A DNA stretch of 31,629 bases. Origin: a virus. Every line of letters begins with the position of its first letter. Position 1 is the first letter of the stretch. The stretch spans positions 1 to 31,629 of IMG/VR virus record IMGVR_UViG_3300021364_000103; one strand, written 5' to 3'. Below, piece after piece: positions 24,045 to 31,372 of this stretch. The notes under the pieces are model-generated. The model ran no database searches and was not told where the DNA came from. It saw only the letters and a list, made by a program, of their open reading frames with translations. The translations under genes were made by a program, and so were the position numbers.

Positions 24045-24335
24045 ATGGCCATGAAATATAGTGAAGATAAAATTCTTCAAGAGTTGCGTGATTACATCAC
24101 CAGCACCTACAATGCCCACTACTCCTCTGGTGGAGAAGATGGCATCCAAACTCTCGATCTAATCGAAGCATGTGGAGACGGGGAAGCATTCTGCAGAGCA
24201 AACATCCTTAAGTATGCTTCCCGTTATGACAAAAAAGGCACTGCTAGACGTGACATCATGAAGGTGCTACACTATGCTGTGCTGTTGATGCACTTCAACG
24301 ACAAAACCGCTATCACCGAAACCTACCCTCAGTAA
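24045..24335 (+). CDS. DUF3310-like phage protein
   Basis: This 96-residue protein contains GIQTLDLIEACGDGEAFCRANILKY, then ASRYDKKGTARRDIMKVLHYAVLL. This is the usual order of DUF3310: GIQ-x-x-D-x-IEA, then a helix with N-x-x-KY-x-x-R and K-x-G-x(n)-D-x-x-K. DUF3310 proteins are found in many phages, often near nucleotide metabolism or replication genes. Their activity is not settled; some are annotated as nucleotide kinase-like. ATG 24051, two codons later, is an alternative start. It lies just before gene 45. Confidence 0.85.
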   Translation: MAMKYSEDKILQELRDYITSTYNAHYSSGGEDGIQTLDLIEACGDGEAFCRANILKYASRYDKKGTARRDIMKVLHYAVLLMHFNDKTAITETYPQ

Positions 24336-24337
24336 TT

Positions 24338-25051
24338 ATGCAAGAAGAAGCCCGCCTTAATGTAAAACTCAGCAAGCAGACTATTGACTTCCTGCGTAAC
24401 TTCAGCACGATCAATAAATCTATCTTGATTGAGCCTGGTAAGCGACTGCAAACTATGTCAGTCAACAAGAATATCATCGCCATGACTGATATTCGTGAAG
24501 GTATTCCTGAGCAGATGGCAATCTATGATTTGCCTCTCTTCCTTGGTGCTCTGTCTCTCTTCAAGTCACCTACTCTCTTCTTCCCTGATAGTAAGAAAGT
24601 GGTCATCTATGATGAAGACACCAAAGGCAAGACTACTTTCTACTACAGTGACCCTGACATCATTGTCACTCCTCCTGAATTCAATCCAAACATTCCTGGT
24701 AAAGAGATTCACTTTGATCTCCCTCAGCAGGACATGCAACAATTGATGCAGGCAGCAAAAGTCTATGGTGTTGAAGATCTCTGCATCTATGGATATGAAG
24801 GAGAATACAGTGTCTGTGTTAAGGACAAGAAGAATGAAACTTCTAACGTCTTCTCTCTGCCTCTGAAGAAAGTAACGTTTGATGCTGAAGGGTCTACAGA
24901 TCGTCGCAATTTCTGTTACTGCTTCAAGGTTGAAAATCTGAAACTGCTTGATGGTAGTTATCATGTTTGCATTTCTAACAAGAATATCGCAAACTTCAAC
25001 TCTCTTACAAACACCTCTCTTGATTACTTCATTGCACTTGAGCCCAATTGA
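24338..25051 (+). CDS. 45: Sliding clamp (gp45)
   Basis: gp45 is the ring-shaped processivity factor of the phage polymerase; in T4 it is also an activator of late transcription. It has 237 residues (T4 228). Conserved points are LSKQTIDFLRNFSTIN at the N-terminus (T4 LSKDTTALLKNFATIN), the AIYDLPLFLGALSLF segment and the C-terminal DYFIALEPN (T4 ANYVVALEAD). The TGA stop overlaps a TTG start for the next gene. The order 45, 44, 62, regA is kept as in T4, but with inserted genes. Confidence 0.96.
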   Translation: MQEEARLNVKLSKQTIDFLRNFSTINKSILIEPGKRLQTMSVNKNIIAMTDIREGIPEQMAIYDLPLFLGALSLFKSPTLFFPDSKKVVIYDEDTKGKTTFYYSDPDIIVTPPEFNPNIPGKEIHFDLPQQDMQQLMQAAKVYGVEDLCIYGYEGEYSVCVKDKKNETSNVFSLPLKKVTFDAEGSTDRRNFCYCFKVENLKLLDGSYHVCISNKNIANFNSLTNTSLDYFIALEPN

Positions 25052-25578
25052 TCAAAGTTATTGACGACTTTCTAACCCCATCTTACTTTGAGGAGATCCA
25101 TCGTCTCCTCATCAGTTGGGATTTTGACTGGTATTGTCAACCCAATCTTGCTCCTGGTCTCCCAGGACCACCACGGGTAAACTTCAGTCATAACTTCTAC
25201 ATGGAAGAGGTCAGAAGTCCTCATTGTGCTTTGATCTTACCTTTCATGTATCAGGTGAAAGATATCTGTGGTGCTAAAGAGTTACTCAGATGTAGAGCAG
25301 ACATGACTGTGATTCATCCTGATAAGATCAAACATCCACCTCATGTCGATTTCCAGTTTCCTCATTACTCTTCTGTCTTTTACGTCAATGAGAGTGATGG
25401 GGAAACTGTCATGTATAACGAGAGATGGGATGGGAAGTATCCAGATACACTAACTGTCTCTCGGGTAATCGAGCCCAAACCAAACCGTGTTATTATCTTT
25501 GATGGGGATATAATTCATACAGGACATTCTCCTGCTAACCATCAAACCCGCGTGATTCTTAATTCAAACTATGTCTGA
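25048..25578 (+). CDS. 2OG-Fe(II) oxygenase between genes 45 and 44
   Basis: This is a predicted iron/2-oxoglutarate dioxygenase of 176 residues. Iron ligands are His99-x-Asp101 (PPHVDFQFP) and His157 (DIIHTGHSP; His160 is the alternative). Arg168 (QTRVILNSN) would bind 2-oxoglutarate. The start codon is TTG, read from TTGA at the gene 45 stop; the first ATG in frame is at residue 52, inside the domain, so TTG is well supported. It overlaps gene 44 by eight bases. The substrate is unknown. It is not a close copy of the oxygenase at 1739-2326. Confidence 0.85.
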   Translation: MIKVIDDFLTPSYFEEIHRLLISWDFDWYCQPNLAPGLPGPPRVNFSHNFYMEEVRSPHCALILPFMYQVKDICGAKELLRCRADMTVIHPDKIKHPPHVDFQFPHYSSVFYVNESDGETVMYNERWDGKYPDTLTVSRVIEPKPNRVIIFDGDIIHTGHSPANHQTRVILNSNYV

Positions 25579-26518
25579 TAAACTCTTCCTTTGGGTTGAA
25601 AAGTATCGTCCGAAAACCATCGATGACTGCATCCTTCCCGACTCCACTAAGAAAATCTTTAGGGGATTTCTGGAGCAATCTGAAATTCCAAATCTTCTTC
25701 TTGCGGGCTCGGCTGGTGTTGGCAAGACTACGATCGCGAAGGCGCTTTGCCACGAGTTGGGCACCGATTGTCTGGTTATTAACGGATCTGATGAAGGTCG
25801 ATTTTTGGATACGGTCAGAAATCAAGCAAAGGTATTCGCATCTACGGTATCGCTTACGTCGGATGCGAAGCACAAAGTAATTATCATTGATGAGGCAGAC
25901 AACACCACACCTGATGTGCAGTTGTTGCTCCGTGCTTGCATGGAAGAGTTTCAAAAGAATTGCCGCTTCATCTTCACCTGCAACTACAAGAATAAAATCA
26001 TCTCTCCACTGCACTCTCGGTGCTCTGTAATCGATTTCGGCGCGAAGGGTAAGGAGAAGCAGCAGATCGCTGCAGCATTCTTCGGTCGTGTCAACCAGAT
26101 CCTTGAGGATGAGGGTGTTGAGTTTGATAAGAAGGTAGTTGCTGAGGTTGTCCAGAAGTATTTCCCTGACTTCCGTCGCACTCTCAATGAGTTGCAGCGT
26201 TACTCTTCTTCGGGTGCTATTGACACTGGCATCCTTGGTGCTTCTAATGATATTCAGATCTCAAACCTCGTTGGTTACCTGAAGAATCGTGAGTTTACCA
26301 ACATGAAGAAGTGGGTTGCTCAGAATATGGACAACGAGCCACAAGCAATCATGAGGAAAGTCTATGACAACCTATATAACTATTTCCAACCCAATGCCAT
26401 TCCTGAAGCAGTCCTTATTATCAGTGAATACCAGTATAAGTCTGGTTTCGTTGTTGACCAAGAGATCAACATGGTGGCATTTATGACTGAATTGATGATG
26501 CGTTGTGAATATAAATGA
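25571..26518 (+). CDS. 44: Clamp loader large subunit (gp44)
   Basis: gp44 is the AAA+ ATPase that opens and loads gp45 at primer ends, with gp62. It has 315 residues (T4 319). It starts LWVEKYRPKTIDDCILP, the typical first motif. Walker A GSAGVGKT (46-53), Walker B box DEAD (107-110) and the arginine-finger SRC (149-151) are complete. Normally gene 62 follows immediately; here five stop-start-linked or closely spaced genes run on, and gene 62 lies 2.7 kb downstream. The stop overlaps the next start (ATGA). Confidence 0.97.
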   Translation: MSDKLFLWVEKYRPKTIDDCILPDSTKKIFRGFLEQSEIPNLLLAGSAGVGKTTIAKALCHELGTDCLVINGSDEGRFLDTVRNQAKVFASTVSLTSDAKHKVIIIDEADNTTPDVQLLLRACMEEFQKNCRFIFTCNYKNKIISPLHSRCSVIDFGAKGKEKQQIAAAFFGRVNQILEDEGVEFDKKVVAEVVQKYFPDFRRTLNELQRYSSSGAIDTGILGASNDIQISNLVGYLKNREFTNMKKWVAQNMDNEPQAIMRKVYDNLYNYFQPNAIPEAVLIISEYQYKSGFVVDQEINMVAFMTELMMRCEYK

Positions 26519-27171
26519 AATACAGCACAGATTTTCTATTTCCCGTTAGATTCTTTACCTTTAAGGCATCCGAAGAGTTGACAGCAGACACTCTGGAGAA
26601 GTTGCAACACATTGAATACCGTAGATATAACGATCCCTATGGTGTAGGCACAAGTGATCAATTGCATTCACGCCCCGAGTTTCGTGAATTGCATGAATGG
26701 TTTCAGAAATGTGTGGATCAACTTCATAGGGATAATGGATGGCACTGTGATCGCCTTGTAGTCAATAAATCATGGGCAAACCGTAGCAATGCTGGAAGTG
26801 GACATCATCACTCTCCACACCGCCACCCTATGTCATTCCTCAGTGGCATCTTCTACGTCACAAAGGGTCCTCCTACGGTCTTCCTGGACCCCCTGAGAGA
26901 CCGTGAGTGGGGTCAATTCCATCTGGATGGTGGTCCTGCATCTGAGACTCGTTGTTTCTGCCACCCTGGTCCTGGAGGACTGCTCTTATTCCCCAGTTAC
27001 ATGGTGCATGGGAGTGTTGAGAATGATAGTGATATAGATAGATTTACTATTGCCCTGAATACTTTCCCCTCTGGTGAAATTAACCTTGGTGCTTTCGATC
27101 GCCCCATGGCAGAGGTGTCTGTTAATGGATGGGCAGAGTTAGGACCATTATCTCTTAGTGATGACACATGA
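26515..27171 (+). CDS. 2OG-Fe(II) oxygenase-like protein (phage PF13759-type), first of two
   Basis: This is a 218-residue predicted dioxygenase. The core has a His-rich block, HHHSPHRHPMSFLSGIFYV (His102 and His104 candidate ligands), then FLDP with Asp125, and FPSYMVHGSVEN with His165. Arg176 in DRFTIALNTFP is the 2-oxoglutarate anchor. The pattern HRHPMS-x-LS-x-(I/V)(F/Y)Y and FPSxxxH is typical of a phage-rich 2OG oxygenase family. It is a paralogue of the next gene, with ATGA overlaps on both sides. Substrate unknown. Confidence 0.85.
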   Translation: MKYSTDFLFPVRFFTFKASEELTADTLEKLQHIEYRRYNDPYGVGTSDQLHSRPEFRELHEWFQKCVDQLHRDNGWHCDRLVVNKSWANRSNAGSGHHHSPHRHPMSFLSGIFYVTKGPPTVFLDPLRDREWGQFHLDGGPASETRCFCHPGPGGLLLFPSYMVHGSVENDSDIDRFTIALNTFPSGEINLGAFDRPMAEVSVNGWAELGPLSLSDDT

Positions 27172-27839
27172 CATTTGGGAAAGAATTGAATCTGTTTCCT
27201 GTTAGATTGCGGGAGTATCATAATCCAGATGCACATAATCATGAAAAGATTATTGAGCACTTTAAGACTCTCCCCTCTCAACAATCTAATCTCCCTGAAG
27301 GAGTAATTACAGGAGAACCCACATTACACTTCACGGATCATCCTGAGACTCAATTACTCATGGAATTCTTTGAGGATTGTCTTGGTGAATGGAGAGAAGT
27401 AAATCAACTCTACTGTGACAATCTAGATATTACTCTTGCTTGGTTTAATTTCGCCCCTGCTCATAGTGGGTTTGGGCATCCTCTACACAGGCACCCTATG
27501 TCTTACCTGAGTGCTGTCTACTATTTGACTGATGGAGCCCCAACTTACTTTGAAGATCCTTGCACCCCTAGGACTTCTGATACTCTAGATATCTTTACTC
27601 ATAAAGATATGACAACTGACTGGGGTATCAATGAAAAGATTGATGCAGAGCCAGGTAAATTAGTTATCTTCCCATCATGGTTGAAACATTATTCTGGAAG
27701 GCAGACCTATGACTATGATCGATGGTCAGTGTCTTTCAATGCATTTCCTACTGGTGCTACCAACGTAGGACCTTGGGACTGTGCTCAGTTGAATGTGTCC
27801 TTGCAACATCCCAAGGTCCGTGGTAATATGGATGGGTAG
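27168..27839 (+). CDS. 2OG-Fe(II) oxygenase-like protein (phage PF13759-type), second of two
   Basis: This is a 223-residue paralogue of the preceding protein. Both share an N-terminal LFPVR, the block LHRHPMSYLSAVYYL (His107 and His109), an Asp in FEDP (130), FPSWLKHYSG (His174) and Arg185 in DRWSVSFNAFPTG. The identity between the two is moderate and spread over the whole length, which points to an old tandem duplication. In an infected cell they could modify different substrates. The gene ends 11 bases before the putative nuclease gene. Confidence 0.85.
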   Translation: MTFGKELNLFPVRLREYHNPDAHNHEKIIEHFKTLPSQQSNLPEGVITGEPTLHFTDHPETQLLMEFFEDCLGEWREVNQLYCDNLDITLAWFNFAPAHSGFGHPLHRHPMSYLSAVYYLTDGAPTYFEDPCTPRTSDTLDIFTHKDMTTDWGINEKIDAEPGKLVIFPSWLKHYSGRQTYDYDRWSVSFNAFPTGATNVGPWDCAQLNVSLQHPKVRGNMDG

Positions 27840-27850
27840 AAACACATCCT

Positions 27851-28366
27851 ATGCTCGACTTCAGCAAATTTGATTTCCCCCAGATCTTCGGTGTTGTTAA
27901 AGCAACCGATGGTATGAAGAGTAGGCAGCATCGCCCACTCCGTGCAGAGATCCAAGAGAAAGCAATGGCGAAATACAGTGGCGGTCAACTGACTTATGTT
28001 GGTGATACTGCTGTTGGACAAGACTTTGTAAGTGATCAAAGCAAACGCTATGAGTCTAAGGGGCAGGATAATATCTTCTGCAAAACCAAACCATGGACCA
28101 AAGAAATTACTCTGAAAAATTTTCAGGGCAATAACAGTGGTCTTCCTGATCAGACCTTCGACTACATGCTACTATGGGATACCAAGACCTTTACGGCAGG
28201 TATTTGTACATGGGAAGCATGTATGAAAAACACGAAGGTAGTTTCTGACTCTGTTAAATTCAAAGTCCACTTTGATGACATTACATTCTTTTGTAAGGAT
28301 GTAGTGCCAGCAGATAAAGAAGACATTGGCAAACAACTTTCCACACTGATCGAATCTTTACTATGA
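27851..28366 (+). CDS. Putative PD-(D/E)XK restriction endonuclease-like protein
   Basis: This 171-residue protein is not gp62, which would be expected after gene 44. Residues 56-71 (GQDFV ... RYESKG) form a candidate PD-(D/E)XK hairpin: Asp58 on one strand, nine residues, then Glu68-x-Lys70. This is the catalytic pattern of many type II restriction enzymes. A likely sequence-recognition part follows (NFQGNNSG and FDYMLLWDTKTF). The stop overlaps the start of a Dam-family DNA methylase (ATGA), the gene order of a restriction-modification pair. I do not recognise a named restriction enzyme. No strong ribosome-binding site is visible. Alternatively it may be a nicking or homing-type nuclease, or inactive. 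Confidence 0.6.
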   Translation: MLDFSKFDFPQIFGVVKATDGMKSRQHRPLRAEIQEKAMAKYSGGQLTYVGDTAVGQDFVSDQSKRYESKGQDNIFCKTKPWTKEITLKNFQGNNSGLPDQTFDYMLLWDTKTFTAGICTWEACMKNTKVVSDSVKFKVHFDDITFFCKDVVPADKEDIGKQLSTLIESLL

Positions 28367-29193
28367 AATACTTGAAAACACCTCTGCGGTATCCTGGTGG
28401 TAAGTCTCGGGTAGCACCCATGCTGCTTGAGAAATTCCCTAGTGATATCAAAGAATTCCGAGAGCCGTTCCTCGGTGGCGCGTCTGTAGCACTTCTGTTT
28501 TCTCAGAAGTATCCTGAAATCCCTGTGTGGGTGAATGATAAGTATGAGTATCTGTATAATTTCTGGGTCACCCTCCAAGAAGATGGTGACAACCTCTCTG
28601 ATGTCCTTGTTGGGATCAAGGAAGACAACAGCACGGAAGAGAAGGCTAAAGAGTTATTCATCTCTGCTAAGGAAGAGATATCCAAAGCAGATCCTTTTCG
28701 CAAAGCTGTCCTTTTTTGGATTCTTAATAAGTGTAGCTACTCTGGGTTGACTGAAAACTCTTCCTTTTCTGCCTCTGCTTCAAATCAAAACTTTACTACA
28801 CGGGGTGCTAAGCATTTGAAGAATATCTCAGAGATCATTCAGCACTGGGAGATCACAAATCTGGACTATACTGAGGTCATGCAACCTGATGGTGATGGTG
28901 TCTTCTGCTTCCTTGATCCTCCATATAAGATCGGTAGTTATCTGTATGGCACCAATGCTGAGATGCATAAAACCTTTGATCATGACGACTTTATTGCTGA
29001 GTGTCGGAAGTGTCCTAACAAATGGATGGTGACTTACAACAATGATATTGATCTCAAAGAAGGTTATGCAGGTTATAACCAAGAAGAGTTTCGTATCACT
29101 TATGGTATGAAGCACCGAGCAGATAACAAGCACAAGACTGAGTTGCTTGTCACCAATTTCACCGAATCTACACCTCTGGAGGCACTGTTTTGA
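28363..29193 (+). CDS. Dam-family DNA adenine N6-methyltransferase
   Basis: This protein has 276 residues and is predicted to transfer a methyl group from S-adenosylmethionine to adenine in DNA. It contains the class alpha motifs in order: LRYPGGKSR (8-16), EPFLGGAS (34-41) for the cofactor and DPPY (185-188) for catalysis. The target is not visible from the sequence; Dam relatives often methylate GATC, and GATC is common in this window. The gene overlaps the putative nuclease gene upstream by ATGA. Its TGA overlaps the TTG start of gene 62. A lone Dam gene occurs in some cyanophages; pairing with a nuclease is the unusual point. Confidence 0.93.
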   Translation: MKYLKTPLRYPGGKSRVAPMLLEKFPSDIKEFREPFLGGASVALLFSQKYPEIPVWVNDKYEYLYNFWVTLQEDGDNLSDVLVGIKEDNSTEEKAKELFISAKEEISKADPFRKAVLFWILNKCSYSGLTENSSFSASASNQNFTTRGAKHLKNISEIIQHWEITNLDYTEVMQPDGDGVFCFLDPPYKIGSYLYGTNAEMHKTFDHDDFIAECRKCPNKWMVTYNNDIDLKEGYAGYNQEEFRITYGMKHRADNKHKTELLVTNFTESTPLEALF

Positions 29194-29585
29194 GTAAGGA
29201 ATATGAGATCCCTCTCAAAGATTATCTCAACAGTATCAACTTGAAGCAAGGAGATTTGACTGAAGACGAGAGAGCAATGCAGAAGTATCCTGCTTTCGTT
29301 ATTAACAAGTGCCTGGCACAGCATCTTGATACTCTGATGTATGCCAACGCTATGAATGGTGCTCAGCATCTTGATAATGATCTACAATATTCATTTTACC
29401 TACATAGTGTTAGGAAATCCAAAAGATTTTCTCCTTGGGATAAGAAGTCGAAAGACAGTGACCTTGACCTAGTGAAAAAATACTATGGTTATAACACTGA
29501 GAATGCTCAACAAGCAATGCGAATCTTGACTAGGGAGCAACTTGAGGTTATTAAATCTAAATTGAATACTGGAGGAAAGCGATGA
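29190..29585 (+). CDS. 62: Clamp loader small subunit (gp62)
   Basis: gp62 forms the clamp loader with four gp44 subunits. It has 131 residues, clearly shorter than T4 gp62 (187). Weak but ordered similarity to T4 is seen: the block YPAFVINKCLAQHLDTLMYANAMN (T4 [21 protein letters not shown]), then LQYSFYLHSVRKSKRFSPW (T4 HFNYLMAAVPRGKRYGKW), and a helical C-terminus. Position before regA supports the call. The start is TTG in a TTGA overlap with the methylase stop; the first internal ATG is at residue 30, which would cut into the conserved part. Confidence 0.85.
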   Translation: MSKEYEIPLKDYLNSINLKQGDLTEDERAMQKYPAFVINKCLAQHLDTLMYANAMNGAQHLDNDLQYSFYLHSVRKSKRFSPWDKKSKDSDLDLVKKYYGYNTENAQQAMRILTREQLEVIKSKLNTGGKR

Positions 29586-30004
29586 CTGAGGAGATCTCTT
29601 GGTCACAAGATATGATGCTAGAGGTTACGCTTAAGGAGCCTGATGACTTCCTGAAAGTGAGAGAAACCCTTACTCGTATTGGTGTTGCATCTCGCAAAGA
29701 GCGTAAACTGTATCAATCTTGTCATATTCTGCACAAACGTGGTAAGTATTATATTGTGCATTTCAAAGAATTGTTTGCCCTAGATGGTAAACCTACAAAC
29801 ATTACTCAGAATGATGTGCAGAGACGTAATCGTATCTCTAAACTTCTTTCGGATTGGGGTCTTGTAGAGATTACTCGTGCTGAGGAAGCAGAAGATCTTG
29901 CACCACTCAATCAGATCAAAGTGTTATCATTCAAAGATAAAGGTGATTGGACTTTAGAGTCTAAGTATAATATTGGCAAGAAGAAAACTCCTGCGGAAGT
30001 ATAA
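29582..30004 (+). CDS. regA: Translational repressor RegA
   Basis: RegA binds the start regions of early messages and blocks ribosomes. It has 140 residues (T4 122). Very clear matches to T4 RegA include DDFLKVRETLTRIGVAS, LYQSCHILHKRGKYYIVHFKE and the segment LLSDWGLVEI, as well as the end SKYNIGKKK. An N-terminal extension of about ten residues (MTEEISWSQD) precedes the T4-like start MMLEVTLKEP; a start at Met11 or Met12 is possible. The GGAGG before ATG 29582 favours the longer form. Confidence 0.97.
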   Translation: MTEEISWSQDMMLEVTLKEPDDFLKVRETLTRIGVASRKERKLYQSCHILHKRGKYYIVHFKELFALDGKPTNITQNDVQRRNRISKLLSDWGLVEITRAEEAEDLAPLNQIKVLSFKDKGDWTLESKYNIGKKKTPAEV

Positions 30005-30007
30005 ATA
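30000..30007 (+). promoter_or_regulatory. Late promoter TATAAATA after regA
   Basis: An exact TATAAATA overlaps the regA stop and lies 23 bases before the next ATG. It would switch on the following membrane-protein genes late in infection. Confidence 0.75.
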
Positions 30008-30030
30008 ACTGAGCCTTACTCTCACTACCC

Positions 30031-30339
30031 ATGCTTGGCAACAAATCCAAAGCAAAGGTAGAAGAGAAAGACGACCAGCATGAAGATAAAAGTGAAGTCC
30101 TTGGTAATTTGGTGAAAGTTGTTGTACTTATTTGGTCTGCTTCTCTCCTAACCTTTAGTTACGTTAGACTTCCCAACGGTCAAAAGATCCTTGACTTTGA
30201 CCCTACCTTTATCGCATCCGTGTTTTCTGGTTCGTTAGCTGCCTTCGGACTCAGCCCTGCTAAGTCTGGTGGTGCCGCTCCTAAAAAAGCACCCCCTATT
30301 GGTAAAAAAGAGGAAGAAGAAAATGCAAAAGTTAATTAA
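30031..30339 (+). CDS. Small membrane protein, late gene, unknown function
   Basis: This 102-residue protein has a highly charged N-terminus (about 20 residues with Lys, Glu and Asp), a hydrophobic segment VVVLIWSASLLTFSYV, a short polar loop (RLPNGQKILDFDP), a second weaker hydrophobic segment (FIASVFSGSLAAFGL) and a Lys/Pro/Glu-rich tail. This arrangement, two membrane segments with charged ends, is seen in holins and in virion membrane-interacting proteins. No specific family is recognised, and holin is only one possibility. It overlaps the next gene by 17 bases and is under a late promoter. Confidence 0.75.
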   Translation: MLGNKSKAKVEEKDDQHEDKSEVLGNLVKVVVLIWSASLLTFSYVRLPNGQKILDFDPTFIASVFSGSLAAFGLSPAKSGGAAPKKAPPIGKKEEEENAKVN

Positions 30340-30574
30340 CATTATTGCACTTCTCTCAGGTCTAACCAGTGCTGCCCTCATTGGCGGTGCTGGTTATGTC
30401 CTCATGAACAAAGATGCAATGATTGAATCTGCAAAGAGTGCTGCTGCCAAAGCAGCGACAGAAGCAGTCGCAAACGCCCTCCCAGGGATGTTAGACGCAG
30501 CAATGCCTGAGTTACCTAAAGTAACTGGTCCTGCTATGCCAACCACAACTGGTCCTGCGCTACCAATGCCATGA
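30323..30574 (+). CDS. Small membrane-anchored Ala/Pro-rich protein, unknown function
   Basis: This 83-residue protein starts at ATG 30323 (GAGGAAGAAG directly upstream); the longer upstream frame is basic and overlaps the preceding gene, so it is rejected. After MQKL comes one membrane segment (IIALLSGLTSAALIGGAGYVL), then a helix rich in Ala and Lys. The C-terminus is Pro/Thr-rich with repeated GPAMP/GPALP units. It could be an inner-membrane or virion protein with an exposed Pro-rich tail. The stop overlaps the next start (ATGA). Confidence 0.75.
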   Translation: MQKLINIIALLSGLTSAALIGGAGYVLMNKDAMIESAKSAAAKAATEAVANALPGMLDAAMPELPKVTGPAMPTTTGPALPMP

Positions 30575-31206
30575 AACTCTGGAAGTCCAAGGAAACACCT
30601 ATTGAGGAAACACCAATGGAAACACCAACAAAGAAAAGATCACCAATAAAGGTGGCGGCGTTGGCATTGGGTGCCGTCATAGGTGTTTCACACATTGGAC
30701 TTCTGGGTTATGTGTTGAGACCACAAGAGAAAGTGCAGCAAGTTCCCACAATCAACATTCCTCACGGTCCTTATTCCTCCTACAAGATCAAAGCAGGTAA
30801 GGATGGATACGAGATTGAGTTTCGTGCCGATGATCCTAAAATTTTAGAGTCTGAAAAATCCTTACGTTTGAATCAAGAGAAGAGAGGTTGGTTTGGCGGT
30901 GGCACCACTAATCGTAATGAGTATCGTCGTGATCAATACACCAGAGAGGGTGCTAGAAACCTAGGGGGTGGCGCTGCAGACGCCGAGGGAAAGTCTGCAA
31001 AAGACGTAGAGTGCATAGTGGCGGACGCTGGAGCACGGTCACAAGGTGCGATGGCAGGAACTAGCATTGCTGCTGGTGCTATTGTCCCTGCTGTTGTCGG
31101 CATTCCTTATATCGGATGGTTGGCAGGTGGTTGGGCATTGCTCCTAGGTCAGAAGATTGGATCTGAAGCAGGGTCACAAGTTGGCAGTGTCTTTAACGAT
31201 TGTTAA
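30571..31206 (+). CDS. Membrane-anchored protein with C-terminal glycine-zipper region, unknown function
   Basis: This 211-residue protein has a charged Pro/Thr/Lys N-terminus, then one membrane segment (about 28-48: VAALALGAVIGVSHIGLLGYVL). A polar middle follows, with Gly-rich turns (GWFGGGTTNRNEYRR). The C-terminal segment alternates Gly and Ala with hydrophobics (GTSIAAGAIVPAVVGIPYIG; GWLAGGWALLLGQKIGSEAG), a glycine-zipper style that can insert in or span membranes. No enzymatic motif is seen. It follows two other membrane proteins and lies before a virion-type gene, so a role in ejection or lysis is plausible but not shown. Confidence 0.75.
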   Translation: MKLWKSKETPIEETPMETPTKKRSPIKVAALALGAVIGVSHIGLLGYVLRPQEKVQQVPTINIPHGPYSSYKIKAGKDGYEIEFRADDPKILESEKSLRLNQEKRGWFGGGTTNRNEYRRDQYTREGARNLGGGAADAEGKSAKDVECIVADAGARSQGAMAGTSIAAGAIVPAVVGIPYIGWLAGGWALLLGQKIGSEAGSQVGSVFNDC

Positions 31207-31225
31207 TTAAAGTTTGATGAGTTTT

Positions 31226-31233
31226 GTTAAATA
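31226..31233 (+). promoter_or_regulatory. Variant late promoter GTTAAATA
   Basis: GTTAAATA lies 22 bases before ATG 31256, the same octamer and nearly the same spacing as at 12892-12899. It keeps the TAAATA core. Confidence 0.45.
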
Positions 31234-31255
31234 ACGTAGATTGTTATTAAAAGTT

Positions 31256-31372
31256 ATGGCACAATCCACATATAAAAAGCAACAGAAAAAAGAAGCATCT
31301 GAAACATTTTTCCTTTATGTTGCATTCCATTCAGCATTGAGTGCTATTGCGAATTTATTTAAGGATGACTGA
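31256..31372 (+). CDS. Very small protein, unknown function
   Basis: This 38-residue ORF begins MAQSTYKKQQKKEASETFF and continues into a short hydrophobic, probably helical segment (LYVAFHSALSAIANLF), ending KDD. A Lys/Gln-rich start ahead of a hydrophobic helix suggests membrane association. It is preceded by a variant late promoter and overlaps the next start (TGATG), the two reasons for calling it. No family is recognised. Confidence 0.55.
   Translation: MAQSTYKKQQKKEASETFFLYVAFHSALSAIANLFKDD

Noticed and set aside
27851-28366. Reading this gene as gp62, because gp62 is expected after gp44
   Set aside because: The protein has no gp62-like blocks. These are found in 29190-29585 just before regA.
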